From: Collybiopsis luxurians FD-317 M1
Lineage: Eukaryota > Basidiomycota > Agaricomycetes > Agaricales > Omphalotaceae
Length of the DNA: 64,000 nucleotides
Direction of reading: 5' to 3'
Assembly: GCA_000827265.1 (NCBI GenBank)
Contig: KN834761.1
Location: forward strand, 3,841-67,840
In this document: one piece after another, positions 56,792 through 64,000 of the stretch
Numbering within the stretch: the stretch's first letter is position 1
Layout: every line of letters begins with the position of its first letter
Program-made: the position numbers and the translations under genes
The notes under the pieces: model-generated
Seen by the model: the letters and a program-made list of their open reading frames with translations, nothing else
Told to the model about the DNA's origin: nothing
Databases searched by the model: none

Positions 56792-57683
56792 TTACCAGAT
56801 ATAAGGTATCAATCGGTAAGGCACTTTCCTCTTATACTCCCTGTATGCTGAGCCCATCGCGAGGTCATTTTCAATGAGACGCTCCTTCACGGAAAAAAAG
56901 TGAACAAGCAGATCAAATACGGTATACACAAACGCACTTCGATGGGGATCTTCAGGGCAAAGGCACCTAGGCAGATACCACAACTGACCAGTGGAATCCA
57001 AGACCAATAAGCCACAGAGAGAAGGGCTAGTTGTCCAAGAGCCGCACTGCAGGCCCAGGCAATTGGGAATTACTGACATTGCACAAGAAGACGTTCACGT
57101 ACCTGTACATAGGATGGCGTACTACTTTGTAGGGTCCGGTGGAAATAACCCCGGCTTTCTCCCGAGTCTCGAGTCAAGTCAGTTATGCAAAAAAATCGCA
57201 AAATTTCTAAAAGAACTCACCCCAATGAAATGAAATTGCTTCCCTAGCGCTTTCAAAATAGATCCATGAAGCCAAACTCCTCCAAATAAAGCGATTGCGG
57301 CCGCAGCGGTACGGGTCCACGCCAAAGTTCCAATACTTAATTGAATGTTTAACGAAGTCTGCTCGTACCAGTACGGTTGTTGCATTCGGTTGGAAAGGAC
57401 GCCAGCTAGGTACAAAACCGGGGTAGCTGTGAAAGCAACGCCGTGTATAGGGGTGAGGAGTCGTCCTAGAATTGATGTTGGTCTAGCTTTGATTTCCCCT
57501 CCCTCGACTCCGGCTTGTCTCATTTGTTTATTTGAGTCTCTCACTATGAAGGTTCGGTTCAAAACGGTGCTATCGCGACAATTCAGACTCACCAATCCGA
57601 GACATCATTGCTACCGTCGAAGCCGCGACTATCGTTTCGAGACCTTGAGCATGAGAGAGGTGTATGCCTGCTATGTAGTTCAT
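56792..57683 (-). CDS. ICMT-like methyltransferase, copy 4
   Basis: The third tandem short copy and the most upstream of the array. Minus-strand landmarks: MNYIAGIHLSHAQGLE, MRQAGVEGGEIKARP, LTPIHGVAFTATPVLYLAGV, WLHGSILKALGKQFHFIGV, STGPYKVVRHPMYR, and the end EYKRKVPYRLIPYIW. The conserved upstream block (57758-57775) is 75 bases before the ATG. No disruption was seen. Copies 2-4 are clearly closer to one another than to copy 1. Confidence 0.8.
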
Positions 57684-58189
57684 AGCGCTAGTTTCGAGTG
57701 GAAGTTTCCGGATGAAACACCGCGTTGCGTCAGCCCGGAGCCGCAAGCTGGTCGCAGGATCACGGTTTATTCACGTGTCACCCACGTATACTGTTCGTAC
57801 CGAGTTCTTACCGAGTTTATGAGAATGGAAGAAGAAAGCCAGGATCTTTCTGCTCTTATTCGTCGGATTTACTCGCTGAGACTTGGTGTCCCGAGGCCAA
57901 TAATATAGCTAAGCATTGTGTTATAACTCTGAAGCACTTTCGTATTGCCACAAATGTCAGACTGAATACTTTCATAGCGAAAGACTATGGATAAAAATGA
58001 CAGAAGATGCCGGAAGCGGAGGTTACTTATCTCGTTCCAATGAATAAATTGATAAAATATGGATATATAGTTACTGTATAGAATTCCGTCCGTGACGGTC
58101 GCAAGATACCATCAGTAGAACCCCAGTTTAACCTAATATCGTTCCTGTACCCGCTTCATAGACCTCCGTTCTTCTTCTTCTTAACCATC
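57684..58189. other. Divergent intergenic region
   Basis: This holds the promoters of ICMT copy 4 (minus) and the nitronate monooxygenase (plus). No gene is recognised. Confidence 0.5.
57758..57775 (-). promoter_or_regulatory. Conserved upstream block of ICMT copy 4
   Basis: This matches 17 of 18 bases of the block upstream of copy 2 (54160-54177); see that entry. Confidence 0.55.
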
Positions 58190-59946
58190 ATGCCTTCCTC
58201 AGAGCCAGTACTGACGACGCCCCTCACCAAACTTTTCAACATTAACCACCCTGTCATGCTTGCAGGTACATTCGTCGCGTCTAACTACTCGGCTGTGCAA
58301 AATTCTCACAGTATGATTTCGTACCAGGCATGAACGTCGCGGCTGGTCCTAAACTGGCGGCGGCGGTAACGAACTCTGGTGGTATTGGGGTTATCGGAGG
58401 TCTTCGTCAAACACCCAAGTTCTTGAAGGGTTCGATCGAAGAGATCAAGAGCTATCTCGAGGACAAGGACGCTCCTTTCGGTGTAGATTTGCTGCTACCC
58501 CAGGTGGGCGGCAATGCGCGGAAAACAAATCATGACTACACCAATGGGCAACTTCCGGAACTCGTCGATGTGATAATCCAAGGGGGAGCTAAACTCTTTG
58601 TGTGCGCTGTTGGGTGAGCTGGCATTTCCCGTTCGAAGTTTTCATATACTCATTCTTTTCGTCGAGTAAAGGGTTCCTCCGAAATGGGTTGTCGATAAGT
58701 TCCACGCTGCGGGAATTCCTGTCATGAAGTAATTTACACAAGCAATTGTGGTATATTCTCGCTGATTCCCATCCCTCCGTAGCATGATCGGTCACCCCAA
58801 GGTAAAATAAACATTCTTCCATTTAACTGGAAATGCATATCTTCGTTCAAGTCACTGATCATATACATAGCACGTTGCCAAATGTATCGCCTCGGGTAAG
58901 TTCAGGTCCGCTTAAAATCCTACTCGAAGTTCACTCCGAAATTACCATAGGTGTCGACATAATCGGTGCTCAAGCCGGCGAGGGAGGTGGTCACACAGGT
59001 CTCTCTTTCTGAACTACTTCGAACCAAACAACTAAGACTGATTCCTGAAAATCATAGGCGAAGTTCCATTCTCAATTCTCATACCTGAGGTCGTCGATCT
59101 ATGTAAAAACGTCAAGAGTCCTTTGACAGGAGAACCCATTGTGGTTGTGGCAGCGGGAGGAATTGCCGATGGCCGAGGCCTAGCCGCATCTCTATCGTAC
59201 GCAGCGTTTCCTTCATTCTTCAGTCATTGAGGTACATTTTCTTTCGTATAGCTACGGTGCTCACGGTGTATGGGTCGGTACTCGCTTCGTGGCCAGTACA
59301 GAAGCCGCGGCACCCAAAATGCACAAGCAAGCCCTGCTCAGTGCAAGCTGGGATGACGTTATCCGTACCACCGTCTACACCGGACGACCAGTGAATGTAC
59401 GAAAAACTGCTTGGAATAATGAGTGGTAAGTAGACCGAGTTTAACCCTTGTATATCGATATTCATGGCACTGTGATTATTTCAAGGGAGACAAAGCGTGC
59501 AGCAGAGAGGGACGAACTTTTGAGCAAAGGTCTCGTTCCATGGGAAGTTGAAGTACGTTCCTACATTTCAAAAAGCCACGAATGACCTTGACTTGTGTAA
59601 ATTTAGATGGATGCCCACCCAGACAGACGCATGGAAGCGATGGGTTGTTCGTATTTTTCTGCACTGTCTTTGCGTCAAGGGTTCTAAAATATGTTGCAAA
59701 TTCAGGGCTTATGGGTAGAGTCGCTGGATCAATCAAGGTTCGCTTTTTGGATTTGAGAAAAATAAGTGTATCATCTGACTTCTCTTCCACCAGGAAATCA
59801 AACCCGCGAAAGAAATGTACGACCGTCGTCAGGCTTCTGTCCCCTAAGCTGAACCTTTTTTTCTTAGCGTCGACGAGATGGTCAATACGGCGGCCAAGAG
59901 TCTACAAGTGTCAAATGGCATGATAGTCCCAAAAGCCAAGCTTTGA
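58190..59946 (+). CDS. Nitronate monooxygenase (2-nitropropane dioxygenase-like)
   Basis: An FMN-dependent flavoprotein that oxidises alkyl nitronates such as propionate 3-nitronate, usually regarded as detoxification. Start MPSSEPVLTTPLTKLFNINH, then PVMLA joined by an intron to GMNVAAGPKLAAAVTNSGGI. Motifs in order: GGIGVIGGLRQTP, FGVDLLLPQVGGNARK, CAVGVPPKWVVDKFH, MIGHPK, the flavin/active-site block IGAQAGEGGGHTG, the phosphate-binding VVAAGGIADGRG and HGVWVGTRFVAS. The C-terminal part (LMGRVAGSIKEIKPAKEIVD) is reached through several short introns, including very small exons around MIGHPK and HVAKCIASG. The end is VPKAKL. The gene appears complete. Confidence 0.93.
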
Positions 59947-61489
59947 AATGTTCGGTACTTAATAGATGAGGGACCCAGCGCCATCGGGTTATATCTGTAG
60001 ATAGTATTGGTATTTCATAGATGTCAGACAGGAATTTTTATAAAGTTTTGAATCATATATACGACACTGATTTTGTGCAAGTCAACTGGCCTTCAGTGGA
60101 TGTGGCTGGTATACCAGCACTGCACCCGTATATTTGGTTCCACTGCTATTACAATCATTTGGAATGGGGACCTTGAGCCACACAAGTCTGAGTCTCAGTC
60201 AATGAGAAATATTAATGATGCTCTATATAGAGAGTATGGTACTTCGACTTACCATAAGCTATAAGCTTCAAATTTGGCTCAGTTCAGAGCGCTTACTGCA
60301 AGCGAGTGGCAATGAGAAGTTACACATTAATTGATTGATCATTGAGCGCTATCTCCTTCCCCCTGTATGATAGGGAGTGGGTGTATATTAGTTGAATGGT
60401 TGGATTGGAGAGGTGGAAGTCAATTAGGATCGGTGTTGTGGAATGATGCTTTTTGTAAGGCCGACATAAATCAGTAAAGCTATAACAATTATTTCATCTA
60501 AGAGTGTCTATACTTCTACCCATTCTGAAGACCCCCTTTGTACACCCAGACTATAGATTAAATTCGTATTTCACCCCCACATTCATAATTTATGACCATA
60601 TCTTATAATCCCTTCTCAAACTTGGTATATCTCTCTCACACGTTATATCATTCTTACAGACAATTCACTGAAGGAGGATCAACAATTTGTGCAGACACAT
60701 CATTGACTAGCTTGGACTGACAGTGTAGCATCCAGGTCTGTGGCTACCAGCCTGGTTAGGGCTTGTGAGAAATATCCATGGCATTGTGCTTTGCTGCTCT
60801 TCCTCAACTTGAATGTAACACATGCTTTACTCATGTCGCACATCTATTGTATCTTCTTTGTGAGTGCCCGAGAGTAGCTGTCAACACTGGGCAGCACAAA
60901 GTATCTGCCCATCTTGATCATTCGAGGCTTGCCATGAGGTTCAGACCAATTGTACAAATTTTCAAGAATTGACTTCTGTTATTAATCTCTGCTTAGTATT
61001 TGAATCACCCATTTTACAAACAAATCTGCTGGGTAGATTAATCTTTCTTGGCTGATTTTTTTGCATGTTTGGTGTGACTGATCAAGACTGAGGTTTGAAC
61101 CAATTGTTCAAATGTTCAAATATTCAAGAGTTAACTTATTGCTTCGCATTTTCGATACTCAATCCCAAGTTGATTCCGAGTGGACTTCAAATTTTCAATA
61201 TTCTGGTGGACACCAGATGGTCCAGAGGCTATGCGGGCCAAGAGGCTTTGCTTTTACCAAACCTTTGCATCAATCTTGTCGGTCCATTCAGAACTGAGCC
61301 TGGGTTACAGTGTATATAAACTCATCTTCGTGCAACAGCTTGACATTAGTTGGCAGCATAGCTACAGGAGGGGGGTTTTGGGCAACTGGTATTTAGGTAT
61401 TGAGTTATGTATGTTTGAAGGATTTGATGATTGTACTGCGATGATATGTGAGTTTCAAAATGAATTCCCAGATGATTACAAGACAACTG
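59947..61489. other. Intergenic, repeat-like region
   Basis: No recognisable gene. The DNA is AT-rich with few CpG, like the transposon remains elsewhere. Short open frames (60778-60972, 61180-61497) lack known domains. Confidence 0.45.
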
Positions 61490-61613
61490 ACAATTGAGCT
61501 GGGAGGCTGTGAGCCATGGGAACATGGCTCATATGTGGGCGCCCGCCGACTGACTGGCTCCCCAATCAGCTTCAGGTATAAGCCGGCTTATTTGCGAGCC
61601 GCAAAAACACTAT
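61490..61613 (-). mobile_element. Truncated end of the hAT-like MITE family
   Basis: On the minus strand this starts TAGTGTTTTTGCGGCTCGC and continues AAATAAGCCGGCTTAT, matching the left end of the two MITEs at 41678 and 45508, including the AATAAGCCGGCT and GGCGGGCGCC-type blocks. The opposite end was not found, so the copy is truncated or very diverged. Confidence 0.75.
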
Positions 61614-61703
61614 TCTAAAGACGCAAGGTTTTGCCTGCCGCTGAGGCAATGTGCAGGGTAACGACCATCATGATAGCAAATTTTGTCTTTCACTCCCACC
61701 ATC

Positions 61704-64000
61704 ATGGATGAACATCTAGCAAACAGTACCGACCACCTAAGTGAACTTGTTCTTGCATCCACTCTTGGAAGCTTGCCAGGCCCACATGCTTCTCTGCTCG
61801 AGGCCAAAGACAATAAAGCTCTGGAAGGGGAAGAAAATTTTGCAATTTTAATGGGGCCTGGAGATACGGCTGATGCAACCGGATAGATCACAACACCAAA
61901 GGAAGATGTCAAATTCACCAATGATGAACATCCTGTTGGTGTAAAGAGAGGTGGCAGGTGTCTTGCTTCTGAAACAGTTGCTGCAGGTAAGTCAAGCTGG
62001 GTAACTTGAATCAGTAGGGGAAGATTGCTAACAAACAATTTTCAGACATGATGTCTTCTGCACAAGGCAGGAGTCCCGTAAGAAAGAAAGAGGACAGTCA
62101 AAATCCTCCACTGTCTACCAGGGAAAGCCATGCTACTACTGACACAGGCGATATGCATAGAAGGCAGTTTCACTGCTGTTGCTGCCCTTGCATTAATGAA
62201 CATTGCAGTGAGGGAAATCAATCAGAAACTACTGGCCATGGGATAAAATGTATTGCAAAACCTATTAAGAAACCTTTTTATGGCACCCGATCCCCTCCAC
62301 AACTTGGTGTGTAAACTTATTCACAGCAACTTTCAAGTTCAGGCTCTGCTCACTTGTTCTCCAATGTTTTGCTATACCTCTCCAGGAGATAAGTATGATT
62401 ATGAGAACATTTATGCCGATGATCCAATGTATGAAGAGCTTGCACCCAATGCAAGGGTGTGGAAAGTATATAATGATGAAATGGATAAATTAGACAGTGA
62501 CAAAGTTGAAGATTGGAGGGATGGCTTGGATGCTCTTTTAGTCTTGGTGATCCCCTTTTGATTAAAATTTCCCTTTGCAAAAACTTAATCAGCCATTATC
62601 TAGGGTGCCTTATTCTCTGCTGTTCTCACAACATTTGTGGTTGAAACTTCTGGTAGACTAGATTTTGATTGGGGAGAAGTTAGTGCAAACCTCTTGGCTG
62701 AATCAGTGGCTTTGCAGCGAGCTGCAATGAATGGTACCCTAGCAAATCAAGTTCCAGCATCTCCATTAATGCCATCAACCAAGTTTCAAGCACAACCATT
62801 TGATGTTGTAATAAATGTCCTTTGGTTTGTTAGTCTTGTTCTTAGTCTTGGAACTGCACTTAGTGCTGTAGTGGCCAAACAGTGGATCCATCATTATATA
62901 GCTGTTCCTACTGGAACCCCTCAGGAGAGAGCACGGATCCGTCATTTCAGATTCATGGGATTAGAAAAGTGGCATATGTCCCTCATAATTGGCCTATTGC
63001 CCATGTCCATCCATGTTTCCATGGCGCTCTTCTTTGTGGGCCTACTTTTATTTCTTCATGAATTGAGCCTGGCAATTGCTGTGATTGTAGATGTTTTAGC
63101 ATTTACAATTTTGGCAATCTATTTGGTCAGCAATTTACTTCCAGTATGGTTTTTGGACTGTCCTTATAAGACACCACTTACTTCATTGTGCTTCTTGTTG
63201 ATACTGAGGATGGTCCGTTTTTTTGATTCCACTAATGTTCATCATGAAGCTCTGACAGATGATGAGCGAGAAGTGCAAAGTAATATTAAAGTAAAGCCTG
63301 AAGATTCATCTATGGGTAGTAAAAGGTTACTTTGGATAATGAAGATGACTAATGAAATTATCTCTGCTGTGACACATTTTATGTATAGGCTGGCATCCAT
63401 TATCTCTTATCTAGGCCCCAAATGGGCAATTAACTTACATATCAGTACCAATCATGCCTCAAAGTATAAATTCAATGACATGGAAATTAATTACATTCAA
63501 AATAACTACACAGACCTGAAAATAGATCTGAATGGACTACTGTGGCTTATACAGTCATCTACAAACCTATCTGCCACAAATGTAGCACTCGATGCCCTGT
63601 GTAATCTGAATATTAATCAGTGTGCTGAGATTAAGGAACTCTCTCAAATACATTCTTTTCAGCTCATGGATGAACTTAGGAAGAGATATAAAGATGCAAT
63701 TCGCAAGAGTCAAGATGTAACACTCAGCCGAGTGGCCCGAACCCTGATCCACTCTGGAAGAACTGCTCTGAACCTTATCTCGGTTCCTGTTCCTTCCTCA
63801 TCCCAGATTTCCTCATTCACAGTTAGTAACTGCTTTGATCCAGATAAATTTATACAGTCCATGACAGCAGTGATTAATTCTAAGGATCATGCAAAATCAA
63901 TTCACCATGAGCCTGTTTTATGGGCTACCTGGTTTGACTTGTGCTCCAAGGGACCAGCTGCCAGAGATCTTGCTGTCTTTGACCAGAATATTATCTTCAA
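61704..64000 (+). CDS. DUF6535-domain membrane protein, cut off by the window end
   Basis: An agaricomycete DUF6535 protein, function unknown. The conserved domain reads VWKVYNDEMDKLDSDKVEDW, RDGLDALLVL, (intron 62547-62603), GALFSAVLTTFVVETSG, then FDVVINVLWFVSLVLSLGT and VVAKQWIHHYIAVPTGTPQE, RARIRHFRFMGLEKWHM. Further helices follow (ALFFVGLLLFLHELSLAI). The reading frame is open from 62604 to the last base. Introns at 62307-62385 and 62547-62603 are clear. The 5' end is uncertain: ATG 61704 is followed by an in-frame TAG at 61884-61886, so the real start may be ATG 62048 (MMSSAQGRSP) or the first exon may be damaged. CpG is rare in this gene compared with the metabolic genes. Confidence 0.72.

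Noticed and set aside
57345..57908. Plus-strand frame of 187 codons
   Set aside because: Mostly antisense of ICMT copy 4 and its promoter; no domain.
1..64000. CRISPR array, bacterial operons, or prophage
   Set aside because: No regularly spaced repeats; genes have spliceosomal introns and fungal families throughout.

Overview
The window is a piece of a filamentous basidiomycete genome, most likely an agaricomycete. The evidence is the gene structure (many 47-60 bp GT-AG introns, up to 17 exons per gene), lineage-typical families (FunK1 kinases, DUF6535 proteins, seven-helix membrane proteins of the 'GLIAGR' type, an A-T-R adenylate-forming reductase) and the transposon load (pogo-like DNA element, Ty1/copia, Helitron remains, hAT-like MITEs). 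It is not prokaryotic: there are no operons and no CRISPR array.

Layout. 0.9-9.7 kb: three related FunK1 kinase genes (one full length, one decayed, one short and intact but with a changed catalytic motif), with a seven-helix membrane protein gene between them. 10.0-12.3 kb: an intact glycerol-3-phosphate/DHAP O-acyltransferase gene; a small decayed piece of the same gene lies upstream at 7.7 kb. 12.9-23.3 kb: a transposon block made of a pogo-like element with perfect TIRs, interrupted by a TG...CA element that contains the 907-base assembly gap, then a 677-bp non-autonomous relative, then a nearly complete but dead copia element. 23.3-25.6 kb: a diverged tandem repeat. 25.8-29.7 kb: an intact 14-exon adenylate-forming reductase (1071 aa), followed by two tandem MFS transporters of the Dal5 type (30.4-36.4 kb). 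36.8-40.1 kb, minus strand: an SLC41/MgtE-like divalent cation transporter and the first of four ICMT-like methyltransferases. 40.3-46.2 kb: Helitron remains, two 8-bp-TSD MITEs and a small hairpin MITE. 47.2-51.6 kb: a second seven-helix protein and an amino-acid permease. 52.2-57.7 kb, minus strand: an ICMT fragment, a gypsy integrase scrap and three tandem ICMT-like genes. 58.2-59.9 kb: a nitronate monooxygenase. 61.7-64.0 kb: a DUF6535 gene that runs off the end.

How it fits together. The host genes belong to lipid, transport and modification functions and do not form one evident pathway. The reductase plus two adjacent organic-acid/vitamin-type MFS carriers could form a small metabolite locus, but this is inference from adjacency. 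The strongest theme is local duplication followed by decay. FunK1, MFS and ICMT are all tandemly expanded, and the transposons carry a consistent CpG-to-TpG/CpA mutation pattern that produced nearly all their stop codons and removed catalytic residues. For the main genes I checked that spliced exon lengths sum to multiples of three: FunK1 copy 1 (800 aa), FunK1 copy 3 (376 aa), acyltransferase (712 aa), reductase (1071 aa) and MFS copy 1 (518 aa).
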